From the NCBI GenBank assembly GCA_017447265.1, contig JAFSOA010000001.1, positions 372,001 to 436,000 of the forward strand: a stretch of DNA of 64,000 nt, in the 5' to 3' direction. Below the pieces are notes generated by a model. That model was not told the DNA's origin. It did not search any database and saw only the letters and a list, made by a program, of their open reading frames with translations. The DNA comes from Bacteroidales bacterium (lineage in GTDB: Bacteria; Bacteroidota; Bacteroidia; Bacteroidales; UBA932). A program made the translations under genes and the position numbers. Shown in pieces: positions 1 through 7,904 of the stretch (positions are counted from its first letter, which is position 1; each line of letters begins with the position of its first letter).

Positions 1-2
1 TC

Positions 3-413
3 AATCGTCGGAATATCATCCAGGTGAAGATCAATTCCAACGACAGATTGTTGGCCGGCAGTCAACCGATGGATGTCAGCCAGCTGAAGGACAAGATCAA
101 AGAATTCATGACCAACCCTTACGACGACCCGAACCTTCCTGAGAAAGAAGTCCAGGATATCCCGGGTCTCGGACCGGTTCCCGTCTCCAAAGGCGTCATT
201 TCGTTGCAGAACGACCGCGGTACCACGTACCAGGCCTACATCACCGTCCAGAACGAGCTGATCAAGGCCATCAACGAACTCCGCGACGATTTCTCGATGA
301 AGACTTTCGGAAAGAAGTACTCGAAGCTTAGCGACGAGCAGCAGGAGATGGTCCGCAAGGCCGTCCCGCAGAAGATTTCCGAAGCGGAGCCGAAGGACGT
401 CAGAAAGAAATAG
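3..413 (+). CDS. exbD: ExbD/TolR-family biopolymer transport protein (5' end outside window)
   Basis: The reading frame is open to the left edge of the window, so the N-terminus with the transmembrane helix is missing; a GTG at 24 is internal, not a start. What remains matches the periplasmic part of Bacteroidota ExbD proteins, with the typical NANDxLL-like stretch (here NSNDRLLAGSQ) followed by a DVSQLKDKIKEF helix. ExbD works with ExbB as the proton-driven motor for TonB. A second ExbD gene follows after 11 nt, and an exbB gene would be expected just upstream, outside the window. The C-terminus is lysine/arginine rich. Confidence 0.8.
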   Translation, partial: NRRNIIQVKINSNDRLLAGSQPMDVSQLKDKIKEFMTNPYDDPNLPEKEVQDIPGLGPVPVSKGVISLQNDRGTTYQAYITVQNELIKAINELRDDFSMKTFGKKYSKLSDEQQEMVRKAVPQKISEAEPKDVRKK

Positions 414-424
414 GAGAATTCAGT

Positions 425-907
425 ATGGCAAAATTCATCAAAGAAAACAAAGGCGAACTTCCGCAGATGAATACCTCGTCCCTGCCGGACATCGTGTTCA
501 TCATCCTGATGTTCTTCATGGTGTGTACCTCCATGCGTCAGAACGAGACGAAGGTCCGCGTCACCACCCCGATGGCGACGGAGATTGCGAAACTCGACCG
601 GAAGGACCTGGCTACCTATATCTATATTGGAACGCCCTCGCAGCAGTACCAGAAAGAGTACGGTACGGATTCCCGTATCCAGCTCAACGACGTCATCTGC
701 AAGGACAACACCGACCTGAGCCCGATCCGCGACTTCATCGCCGCAGAGCGTGAGAAAATCTCCGAGGTCGACCGTCCGTTCATGCAGGTCAACATCAAAG
801 CCGACAAGGACACCCGCATGGGTATCATCACCGACGTGAAGCAGGAGCTCCGTCGCTGCTCGGCCTTGAAGATCATGTATGGTGCTCGCAAAGGCGCTCA
901 GAAATAG
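425..907 (+). CDS. exbD: ExbD/TolR-family biopolymer transport protein
   Basis: This 160-residue protein has a short cytoplasmic N-terminus and a single transmembrane helix at about residues 20-38, containing the motif SLPDIVFIILMFFMV. Asp22 in that motif sits where ExbD/TolR proteins carry the proton-translocating aspartate. The rest is a periplasmic domain. It follows another exbD at 11 nt spacing and is closed by a strong terminator hairpin, so it is the last gene of an ExbB/ExbD-type operon. Paired, non-identical ExbD proteins are common in Bacteroidota, where they energise TonB-dependent outer-membrane uptake. Which TonB it serves cannot be read from here. Confidence 0.85.
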   Translation: MAKFIKENKGELPQMNTSSLPDIVFIILMFFMVCTSMRQNETKVRVTTPMATEIAKLDRKDLATYIYIGTPSQQYQKEYGTDSRIQLNDVICKDNTDLSPIRDFIAAEREKISEVDRPFMQVNIKADKDTRMGIITDVKQELRRCSALKIMYGARKGAQK

Positions 908-922
908 CGAACGCTTGAAGTG

Positions 923-955
923 AAGAGAGGGTGGTTTCGTGCCACCCTTTCTTTT
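923..955 (+). terminator. Rho-independent terminator after exbD operon
   Basis: A stem of about 12 bp (923-934 with 942-953, one G-T pair) with core AGGGTGG/CCACCCT and a 7-nt loop runs directly into CTTTTAT. It lies 15 nt past the exbD stop and ahead of the alkaline phosphatase gene, so it separates the two transcription units. Confidence 0.8.
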
Positions 956-974
956 ATCTGTCAGACAAATTGGT

Positions 975-2195
975 ATGAAGAGAATCATCGATATCCTGGC
1001 AGCGGCCGCCCTGCTTTTCCTGGCGGTCTCCTGTACGCCGCAGGAAAAACATGCGAAATATGTATTCTACTTTATCGGCGACGGCATGGGTATGACCCAC
1101 GTGGCCGCCGCTGAAGCGTATCTGGCCCAGGAACGCGGCGTGATCGGCATGGATCCGCTGTGCTTTACGCAGTTCCCCGTGATGGGCGAGGCCACGAGCT
1201 TTTCGGCCAGCAACATCATCACCGATTCTGCTGCGGCCGGTACCGCGCTCTCGACCGGAGAGAAGACCACCAACGGTATGCTCTGCATCGCACCGGACTC
1301 TACGACCCGGCAGACAAGCATCGCCTACAAGATTCATGATGCCGGATACAGTGTGGGCGTGATGTCCACGACGCCGATCAACCATGCCACGCCGGCCGCC
1401 TTCTTCGGCCACAACATCAAGCGCGGCAACTACTATGAAATCGGTTCAGAACTCCCCGGCAGCGGCTTCGAGTTCTTCGCCGGCGGCGGCCTGTATCACC
1501 CGAAAGGCAAGGAGGGAAATGAAGAAGTCTCGCTCTGGGACAAGATCACCGAGGGCGGCTATACCCTGGCTTTCGGCTATGAGGATTTCCAGGCCAAGAA
1601 AGACGCCGGACACATCGTCCTGATCCAGGCAGAAGGTTCGGAAGAGATCTGCCCCTATGCGCTCGGCCGCCCCGAGGGCGCGCTGACCCTTTCCCAGATC
1701 GTGGATGCCGCCATCACCGTGCTCGAACGCAATCCGAAGGGATTCTTCCTGATGGCCGAAGGCGGACTGATCGACTGGACCTCCCACAGCCAGGATCTGG
1801 CCGGCACCATCTTCGAGGTGCTGGATTTCGACCAGGCCGTCGCCGTGGCGAACGCCTTCTATGAGCGCCATCCCGATGAGACCCTGATCGTCGTGACGGC
1901 CGATCACGAAACGGGCGGCATCGCCCTGGGCCGCAAGGGTTACACCTTCGACCTGACCGTCATCGACAAGATCCATTCTGCCTCCGCCACCACCGACGTG
2001 GAGCAGTACATGAACGACCCGAAGTCGATCGACAGCGTCAACGAGGAAGCCCGCATCGGCTGGACGACTTATTCGCACTGCGGTGGCCCCGTGCCCGTAT
2101 GGGCCAAAGGTGTCGGCGCCGAGCGTTTCGCCGCCCGGCAGGACAACACCGATATTCCCAAGAAAATCTGCGCCGCCATGGGCGTGCAGTTTTAA
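975..2195 (+). CDS. phoA: Alkaline phosphatase lipoprotein
   Basis: The protein belongs to the alkaline phosphatase family: a phosphate-monoester hydrolase using a serine nucleophile and bound metals. I see the metal-binding GDGMG near residue 36, the nucleophile in TDSAAAGTA (Ser85) and the distal metal motif ADHETGG near the C-terminus. The start at 975 is preferred over an upstream in-frame ATG at 939 because it gives a clean lipoprotein signal, MKRIIDIL followed by a hydrophobic stretch and LAVSC, with Cys20 as lipidation site. It is therefore likely anchored at the outer or inner membrane facing the periplasm or outside. The downstream gene begins 9 nt later and may be co-transcribed. 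Length (406 residues) is normal. The gene symbol is a family label only. Confidence 0.88.
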   Translation: MKRIIDILAAAALLFLAVSCTPQEKHAKYVFYFIGDGMGMTHVAAAEAYLAQERGVIGMDPLCFTQFPVMGEATSFSASNIITDSAAAGTALSTGEKTTNGMLCIAPDSTTRQTSIAYKIHDAGYSVGVMSTTPINHATPAAFFGHNIKRGNYYEIGSELPGSGFEFFAGGGLYHPKGKEGNEEVSLWDKITEGGYTLAFGYEDFQAKKDAGHIVLIQAEGSEEICPYALGRPEGALTLSQIVDAAITVLERNPKGFFLMAEGGLIDWTSHSQDLAGTIFEVLDFDQAVAVANAFYERHPDETLIVVTADHETGGIALGRKGYTFDLTVIDKIHSASATTDVEQYMNDPKSIDSVNEEARIGWTTYSHCGGPVPVWAKGVGAERFAARQDNTDIPKKICAAMGVQF

Positions 2196-2204
2196 GCATA
2201 TTCG

Positions 2205-3743
2205 ATGAGACGCTTTCTCACCCTTTGTCTGATCGCGCTGACCGTGGCAGTTCCTGCTCTCGCGCAGGAACTGCCCAAGCGCGAATTCCGTGGAGCGTGG
2301 TTGCACATCGTCGGCAACCAGCAGATCAGGACGCTCACGCGCGAGCAGATCCAGGACTGGTTCACCGCCACGCTCGACAGCCTGCAGGACATGGGCTGCA
2401 ATGCCGTGATCTTCCAGGTCCGGCCCCAGGCCGATGCTTTCTACGCATCGGACATCGAGCCCTGGACCCGCTTCCTCACCGGTGAGCAGGGCGTCGCCCC
2501 CGATCCCTTCTGGGATCCGCTCCAATTCATGATCGAGCAGAGCCATGCCCGCGGCATGGAGCTGCACGCCTGGTTGAACCCTTACCGGGTGACGTCGAAC
2601 AACCAGGAGCAGCTGGCTCCCACCCATCTCTACTTCCGGAAACCGGAGATATTCAAGCGTTATGGGAAGCAGCTGTATTTCGATCCGGGTGAGCCGGAAG
2701 CCATCGCGCACACCGTGCGCGTGATTGCCGACATCGTGACCCGCTACGATGTCGACGCTATCCATTTCGACGACTATTTCTATCCTTATCCCGAGCCCTT
2801 CGAGGAATTCCACGACGACGCCTCTTTCGTCAAGTACGGCCCGGCGCAAGGCTTCGAATACTGGCAGAAGAACGACTGGCGCCGGCACAACGTGGAGACG
2901 TTGATCCATGCGGTCAACGATACCATCAAGGCTATCAAGCCGTGGGTGCGTTTCGGCATTTCGCCGTTCGGCATCCACCGCAACAAGAAAGATACCCCCG
3001 ACGGCAGCGGCAGCGAAACGGACGGGCTCTCGAACTACGAACAGCTCTTCGCCGACGTGCCCGCCTGGGCGGAAAAAGCGTATATCGACTACATCGTGCC
3101 GCAGCTGTACTGGCGCATCGGCTTCGCCCGGGCGGACTACGATGTGTTGATTCACTGGTGGAACGAAAAGAACTATAAAGGACAACTCTATATCGGGCAG
3201 AGCATCTCGACTTTCAGCGCGCCCGACCTGGACAATCCGGACGTGACGCAGACGGCCCGCAAGATGCAACTGGTCCGCGACCTTCCGAACGTTGACGGCA
3301 ATGTGTGGTGGCCCGGCTGGTCGCTCGCGCCTCATGCACAGCCCTGGTACGCGTCCCGGCCCGTCCCGGCCGGTGACCGTCCCTTCTCGCTGCAGGATTC
3401 CCTCCGCACGATCTATCAGCGCAACCTGGCCCTGATTCCGGCCTATACCGATCTGGATGCCGTGGCTCCCGAGCCCGTCGCCTGGATCAAGGTTTCCGGC
3501 AAGAGCCTGGTCTGGGAGCCGGTGGAGACGGACGATGTGCTGCAGCAGCCGCATTTCTATGTGGTCTACCGCTTCGCCGCCGGCGAGGCTGTCGACCTGA
3601 CGCGCAGCGATGCCATCGTGAAGATCACGCGTGAGAAGCACTTCAAGCCCGCGGAAAAGCGGGACGGCCGGCATCAGTATGTGGTGACGGTGGTCGACCG
3701 GTGCTGGAACGAAAGCGGGGGCTCCCCAGTAATGAAATGGTAA
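2205..3743 (+). CDS. Glycosyl hydrolase-like 10 (DUF187/YngK-type) secreted protein
   Basis: The 512-residue protein has a Sec signal peptide ending in ALAQ (about residue 21). It is followed by the GHL10 TIM-barrel family signature: FRGAWLH near the N-terminus, then GCNAVIFQVRPQADAFY, GMELHAWLNPYR, DAIHFDDYFYPYP and FGISPFG. These are hallmarks of the UPF0748/DUF187 family, distantly related to glycoside hydrolases and found on bacterial cell envelopes. The C-terminal ~100 residues look like a fibronectin-III-type domain, as is usual in this family. The substrate is not established; a cell-wall or polysaccharide glycan is a reasonable guess. It lies 9 nt behind the alkaline phosphatase. Confidence 0.85.
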   Translation: MRRFLTLCLIALTVAVPALAQELPKREFRGAWLHIVGNQQIRTLTREQIQDWFTATLDSLQDMGCNAVIFQVRPQADAFYASDIEPWTRFLTGEQGVAPDPFWDPLQFMIEQSHARGMELHAWLNPYRVTSNNQEQLAPTHLYFRKPEIFKRYGKQLYFDPGEPEAIAHTVRVIADIVTRYDVDAIHFDDYFYPYPEPFEEFHDDASFVKYGPAQGFEYWQKNDWRRHNVETLIHAVNDTIKAIKPWVRFGISPFGIHRNKKDTPDGSGSETDGLSNYEQLFADVPAWAEKAYIDYIVPQLYWRIGFARADYDVLIHWWNEKNYKGQLYIGQSISTFSAPDLDNPDVTQTARKMQLVRDLPNVDGNVWWPGWSLAPHAQPWYASRPVPAGDRPFSLQDSLRTIYQRNLALIPAYTDLDAVAPEPVAWIKVSGKSLVWEPVETDDVLQQPHFYVVYRFAAGEAVDLTRSDAIVKITREKHFKPAEKRDGRHQYVVTVVDRCWNESGGSPVMKW

Positions 3744-3745
3744 AT

Positions 3746-3797
3746 TGTCATCCCGAACATTGTCATTCTGATGTCATCCCGAACATTGTCATTCTGA
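3746..3797. repeat. Perfect tandem duplication of a 26-bp unit
   Basis: Positions 3746-3771 and 3772-3797 are identical 26-bp units beginning TGTCATCCCGAACATTG and ending CATTCTGA. They fill most of the space between the DUF187 gene stop and asnS. The sequence following the second copy (ACGAAGTGAAGAATCT) resembles the repeat found at 25267-25295. Confidence 0.9.
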
Positions 3798-3821
3798 ACG
3801 AAGTGAAGAATCTATAATAGT

Positions 3822-5201
3822 ATGAAACGAATCAAGGATTATTTAAGCGGACAGCCCCAACAGGACGTTGTGGTGAAGGGGTGGGTTCGTACCAAACGTG
3901 GCAACAAGAATGTGGCGTTCATCGCCCTGAACGATGGCTCGACAATCAACAATATTCAGGTGGTCTGTGACTTGCAGAACTTCGACGAAGCGCTGATGAA
4001 GCAGATCACCACCGGCGCCTGCCTGTGTGTGAGCGGCGACCTGGTCCCCTCGATGGGCAGTGGCCAGGCCGTGGAGGTCCAGGCCCGTTCGATCGAGGTC
4101 TACGGCACCGCCGACCCGGAAAGCTATCCGCTTCAGAAGAAGGGCCACAGCATGGAATTCCTGCGTGAGATCGCGCACCTGCGTCCCCGCACGAATACCT
4201 TCGGCGCCGTGCTCCGCATCCGCCACGCCATGGCTTTCGCCATTCATAAATTCTTCAACGACAAAGGCTTCTACTATCTCCATACGCCGCTGATCACGGC
4301 GAGCGACGCCGAGGGCGCCGGCGAGATGTTCCAGGTCACCACCCTCGACCTCGACAATCCGCCGCGCACCGAGGACGGCAAGATCGACTACAGCCAGGAT
4401 TTCTTCGGCCGGCTGACCTCGCTGACCGTGAGTGGCCAGCTTGAAGGCGAGCTCGGTGCGACGGCCCTGGGCAGCATCTATACCTTCGGCCCGACTTTCC
4501 GCGCCGAGAATTCCAACACGCCGCGACACCTGGCCGAGTTCTGGATGGTGGAGCCGGAGATGGCCTTCTATGACGTAAACGACCTGATGGACCTCGAAGA
4601 GGAGTTCATCAAGTACCTGGTGCAGTACGCCCTTGACAACTGCCAGGACGATCTGGCGTTCCTCAACAAGATGATCGATCCGGAGCTCATCGAACGCCTC
4701 AAGAGCGTCGTCAGCACGGAGTTCGTGCGTCTGACCTATACCGAAGGCATCAAGATCCTCGAGGCGAGCGGCCAGAAGTTCGAGTTCCCGGTGGCCTGGG
4801 GCGTGGACCTGCAGAGCGAGCATGAGCGCTACCTCGTGGAGAAGCATTTCGGCAAGCCGGTGATCCTGACCGACTATCCGAAAGACATCAAAGCCTTCTA
4901 CATGAAGCAGAACGACGACGGCAAGACGGTCCGCGGTACGGACGTGCTCTTCCCGAAGATCGGCGAGATCATCGGCGGCAGCGAGCGCGAGGCTTCGCTC
5001 GAGAAGCTGAACAGGCGCATCGCCGAGCTGCACATGGACACGAAGAACCTGTGGTGGTACATCGACACCCGCCGCTTCGGTACCTGCCCGCACAGCGGCT
5101 TCGGCCTTGGTTTCGAACGCCTGCTGCTCTTTGTCACCGGCATGAGCAACATCCGCGACGTGATTCCGTTCCCGCGTACGCCCAAGACAGCAGAATTCTA
5201 A
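3822..5201 (+). CDS. asnS: Asparaginyl-tRNA synthetase
   Basis: This class II aminoacyl-tRNA synthetase charges tRNA-Asn with asparagine. The N-terminal ~105 residues form the OB-fold anticodon-binding domain ([22 protein letters not shown]). The catalytic core carries motif 2 ([21 protein letters not shown]) and motif 3 ([15 protein letters not shown]), with the asparagine-type loop HPDxxAFY-equivalent region. The 459-residue length fits AsnRS and not AspRS, which is about 590 residues in bacteria. No clear TAnnTTTG promoter is visible in the 78-nt upstream gap, which is occupied by a tandem repeat. Expression may depend on read-through or an atypical promoter. Confidence 0.95.
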   Translation: MKRIKDYLSGQPQQDVVVKGWVRTKRGNKNVAFIALNDGSTINNIQVVCDLQNFDEALMKQITTGACLCVSGDLVPSMGSGQAVEVQARSIEVYGTADPESYPLQKKGHSMEFLREIAHLRPRTNTFGAVLRIRHAMAFAIHKFFNDKGFYYLHTPLITASDAEGAGEMFQVTTLDLDNPPRTEDGKIDYSQDFFGRLTSLTVSGQLEGELGATALGSIYTFGPTFRAENSNTPRHLAEFWMVEPEMAFYDVNDLMDLEEEFIKYLVQYALDNCQDDLAFLNKMIDPELIERLKSVVSTEFVRLTYTEGIKILEASGQKFEFPVAWGVDLQSEHERYLVEKHFGKPVILTDYPKDIKAFYMKQNDDGKTVRGTDVLFPKIGEIIGGSEREASLEKLNRRIAELHMDTKNLWWYIDTRRFGTCPHSGFGLGFERLLLFVTGMSNIRDVIPFPRTPKTAEF

Positions 5202-5229
5202 ACCTGACTCATACTTAAACAAAATAACT

Positions 5230-5856
5230 ATGTTGGTAATCGGCATCGCAGGGGGCTCCGGCTCCGGCAAGACAACGGTTGTCAAGGAGATTGCGCGCAG
5301 GATGCAGCCGCAAGAAAATGTAGTGGTGATCCCGCAGGACTCCTACTACAAGGATCAGGGACATCTTCCCATGGAGGAGCGCCAGGCCCTGAACTTCGAC
5401 CACCCGGATTCCATCGACTGGAAGCTGCTCGTGGCCCAGCTCCGGGACCTCAAGGCCGGCAAGGCCATCGATGAGCCCACTTATTCCTACATCACCTGTA
5501 CCCGGCAGGCCGAAACGGTCCATGTCGAGCCGGCCGACATCATCATCATCGAGGGCATCCTCATCTTCACCTGCAAGGAGCTGATGAAGGAACTCGACAT
5601 CAAAGTGTTCGTGGATGCCGACGACGACGACCGGCTGATGCGGGTCATCACGCGCGACATCGTGGAGCGCGGCAAGAACGTGGAATGGGTGATCGACCGC
5701 TATACCAAGACGGTCAAGCCGATGTACCTGCAGTTTATTGCGCCAAGCAAGCGCTATGCCGATATCATCGTCCCGCAGGGCGGGCATAACAAAGTGGCTA
5801 TCAATGTATTGCTTTCCGGCGTTCGGAAGATGGCCCGTGAAAAAGAACAGGAGTAG
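5230..5856 (+). CDS. udk: Uridine kinase
   Basis: The 208-residue cytosolic protein phosphorylates uridine and cytidine to UMP and CMP in pyrimidine salvage. The P-loop GIAGGSGSGKTT is at residues 5-16. The QDSYYKD segment and the NFDHPDSIDW segment are the nucleoside-binding motifs of the family, and DRLMRVITRDIVERG is the lid region. It starts 28 nt after asnS, and its TAG stop directly abuts the ATG of the TonB-like gene (0 nt gap), so these two are translationally linked. Confidence 0.95.
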   Translation: MLVIGIAGGSGSGKTTVVKEIARRMQPQENVVVIPQDSYYKDQGHLPMEERQALNFDHPDSIDWKLLVAQLRDLKAGKAIDEPTYSYITCTRQAETVHVEPADIIIIEGILIFTCKELMKELDIKVFVDADDDDRLMRVITRDIVERGKNVEWVIDRYTKTVKPMYLQFIAPSKRYADIIVPQGGHNKVAINVLLSGVRKMAREKEQE

Positions 5857-6591
5857 ATGAAGTTTTGGGGCGGCAGGAACAAGGAGGACCGGGTCGGATT
5901 CTACACGACCCTGGTGTTCCATTTGGCCGTCCTGATCATCCTGCTGCTGGTCTCGATCAGCCGCGTGGCGTCGACCGAGACGTCTTTCGTGCTCGACTTC
6001 ACGAAACAGGAGGAACTGGAGAAGCTGCAGCGGGAAGTGGAACTGCAGGAGCAGGTGGCCCGGAACCTGGAGGACCAGCTGGCCCGCCAGCCGCAGCAGC
6101 GTATCCGCAACGTGGCGGTCGATGCGGGCAGCAAACTCAAGGACGACCGTTTCAAGAATCCTTCCGAAGTCTACGACGAGGCGAAGGAGCTGCAGCGCAA
6201 GCTGGATGCTTCCCGACGTGACGCCATGGCGCAGAAGGCCGCCGATGAAGCGGTGGACTTGAACCAGCCCAGGAAAGGGGAGGAAACGGCTGAACCGGCC
6301 CCTGCTTTCAAGGGCCCGTCCGTGATTTCCTACGAGGTCGAAGGCCGCAAGGCCCTGAACCTGCCGGTGCCGGCCTATAAAGGCTACGGGGCCGGTGACG
6401 TGCTGGTCGACATCGTCGTCAACCAGGCGGGCCGTGTGACCTCCGCCAAAGTCCGCGCCGAGGGGTCGTCGGCGGATGCTTCCCTCCATGCCTTTGCGGT
6501 CGAGGCGGCCAAACGCTCCCGTTTCTCCGCCACCAACGAAGCCGTCAAATCCCAGCCCGGCTGGATACTATATCGTTTTATTGCACAATAA
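5857..6591 (+). CDS. TonB-like energy transducer protein
   Basis: The 244-residue protein has a short cytoplasmic N-terminus and one transmembrane helix at about residues 17-37 (TLVFHLAVLIILLLVSISRV). A charged, coiled-coil-prone spacer follows (EELEKLQREVELQEQVARN), then an Ala/Pro-rich segment and a C-terminal domain from about residue 155 resembling TonB C-terminal domains (GYGAGDVLVDIVVNQAGRVTSAKV). It probably couples inner-membrane energy to an outer-membrane partner. The TonB motif is less canonical than in true TonB, so a TonB/TolA-like role is also possible. Its stop codon touches the left arm of the inverted repeat at 6593-6723. Confidence 0.7.
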   Translation: MKFWGGRNKEDRVGFYTTLVFHLAVLIILLLVSISRVASTETSFVLDFTKQEELEKLQREVELQEQVARNLEDQLARQPQQRIRNVAVDAGSKLKDDRFKNPSEVYDEAKELQRKLDASRRDAMAQKAADEAVDLNQPRKGEETAEPAPAFKGPSVISYEVEGRKALNLPVPAYKGYGAGDVLVDIVVNQAGRVTSAKVRAEGSSADASLHAFAVEAAKRSRFSATNEAVKSQPGWILYRFIAQ

Positions 6592-6592
6592 T

Positions 6593-6723
6593 GGGGGATT
6601 GTTACGAACGTTTTGCTCACCTTCGCAGGCACAGCCTGCTCGTCCCTCCCAAGCAAGCTTGGGCCCCTCCCGTTCATGAGCCACGGGCGGCTACGTTCGC
6701 AAAACGTTCGTAGCAATCCCCAT
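6593..6723. repeat. Large inverted-repeat element with three inner hairpins
   Basis: Outer arms 6593-6616 and 6699-6723 are near-perfect reverse complements (core GATTGTTACGAACGTTTTGC against GCAAAACGTTCGTAGCAATC). Inside lie three smaller hairpins: GCAGGC/GCCTGC at 6625-6639, CCCAAGC/GCTTGGG at 6648-6663 and CCCG/CGGG at 6669-6687. The whole can fold as a cloverleaf-like structure of about 131 nt between the TonB-like gene and the symporter. It could be a non-autonomous mobile element, a processed RNA structure or a terminator; there is no strong U-tract immediately at the stem base. Confidence 0.75.
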
Positions 6724-6736
6724 AGATAGTTTTTAT

Positions 6737-7693
6737 ATGAGACCTGAAATTGAAGCCGCTATTGACAGCATCAACGTTACCCTGAATGCGGGGGGCATGA
6801 ATACCATCAACATCGTCCTCGCTTTCGTCATGTATGGCGTGGCACTCGGCATCAAGCCGCATATGTTTGTCGATGTCTTCAAGAAACCCAAGTCCGTGGT
6901 GGTCGGAGTATGCTGCCAGCTTGTCCTGCTGCCGCTCCTGTCCTTTCTGCTGGCGCTTCTGATGGACAAGGCAGGCTGGATTTCCTGGACGATGGCGTTG
7001 GGCATGATCCTCGTGGCTTCCTGCCCGGGCGGCAACATCTCCAACTTCATCAGCTCGCTCTCGAAGGCAAACATCGAGCTGTCGGTTTGTCTGACGGCGA
7101 TCAGCACGGCGCTGGCCGTCTTCATGACGCCCTTCAATTTCTGGCTTTACGGCAACCTTTTCCTCAAGTTCGCGGCCGTCCATGGCGAGGTGCCTTACCT
7201 GACGATCCCGCTTTGGGATGTTTTCAAGACCATCTTCATCCTGCTCGGCATCCCCTTGACCCTGGGCATCCTGACATCGCACTACCTGCCGAAAGTGGCT
7301 GAAAAAATGAAGAAACCGTTCCAGTATGTGAGCGTGATCTTTTTCCTGGTGATGGTGGTTCTTTCGTTCATGGGCAACATGGACGCCTTCCTTAAATGCA
7401 TCAAGTACATTTTCGTGATTGTGCTGATCCACAACCTGCTGGCGTTGAGCACGGGATTCAGTGTGGCTTCCATCTTCCGGCTGCCGCGCCGTGACCGCCG
7501 CACGCTGACCATCGAGACAGGCATCCAGAACTCGGGGCTCGGCCTGGTGCTGCTGCTCGGCACCTCGATCTTCGCCGCCCTTCCGCCGCACGGCGGCATG
7601 CTGGTCATCACGGCCTGGTGGGGTGTCTGGCACATCGTTTCCGGCCTGACCGTCGCCGCCTTCTTCAACCGCTCGAAGAAGCCGCTGGACTAG
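6737..7693 (+). CDS. Bile acid:sodium symporter family transporter
   Basis: This polytopic inner-membrane protein of 318 residues shows about nine to ten hydrophobic segments and belongs to the BASS superfamily. The diagnostic segment SCPGGNISNFISSLSKAN corresponds to the conserved CPGG(x)xSN sodium/substrate-site motif. A second half-site is at TIETGIQNSGLGLVL, matching the E-x-G-x-Q-N motif. Members move bile acids, pantoate or other organic anions with sodium, and the substrate here is not predictable. It is preceded by the 131-nt inverted-repeat element and followed by a 211-nt gap. Confidence 0.85.
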   Translation: MRPEIEAAIDSINVTLNAGGMNTINIVLAFVMYGVALGIKPHMFVDVFKKPKSVVVGVCCQLVLLPLLSFLLALLMDKAGWISWTMALGMILVASCPGGNISNFISSLSKANIELSVCLTAISTALAVFMTPFNFWLYGNLFLKFAAVHGEVPYLTIPLWDVFKTIFILLGIPLTLGILTSHYLPKVAEKMKKPFQYVSVIFFLVMVVLSFMGNMDAFLKCIKYIFVIVLIHNLLALSTGFSVASIFRLPRRDRRTLTIETGIQNSGLGLVLLLGTSIFAALPPHGGMLVITAWWGVWHIVSGLTVAAFFNRSKKPLD

Positions 7694-7797
7694 TCTGCCG
7701 CGAAAGGCATCCGGGCGCCGTTTTTTCCCCTTCGTGACAGGGAAATGGGATCAAAGCTTAGACAGAGAATCCGACGTAAGATTACTATAATTTTTAG

Positions 7798-7828
7798 TTG
7801 TTAAACTAAATTTTTTAGTATATCTTTG
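7798..7828 (+). promoter_or_regulatory. Bacteroidota-type promoter (-33 TTG, -7 TATCTTTG)
   Basis: TTG at 7798-7800 is followed 20 bp later by TATCTTTG at 7821-7828, a perfect TAnnTTTG element. It lies about 75 nt before the outer-membrane protein start. The AT-rich stretch TTTAGTTGTTAAACTAAA around the -33 is partly palindromic and might bind a regulator. The rest of the 7694-7904 gap shows nothing else I can identify beyond a run of T at 7723-7728. Confidence 0.75.
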
Positions 7829-7904
7829 CAAAAAGATCTCTCATCCGAAAACCTGCAAAGAAAGAAAAGGAATAACTTTTGCAGGCATCGTGCGTCCTTA
7901 CTTC

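Noticed and set aside
236-988. Long minus-strand open frame over the exbD genes
   Set aside because: It is the antisense shadow of two well-supported ExbD genes; its residues have no protein-like motifs.
1446-3674. 742-codon minus-strand open frame over alkaline phosphatase and the DUF187 gene
   Set aside because: The GC-rich codon pattern of the plus-strand genes leaves the reverse frame open; composition (many H, R, V, D) is typical of antisense shadows.
6593-6723. Cloverleaf element as a tRNA
   Set aside because: At 131 nt with a 24-bp outer stem it has no T-loop consensus or anticodon arm, so it is not a tRNA gene.
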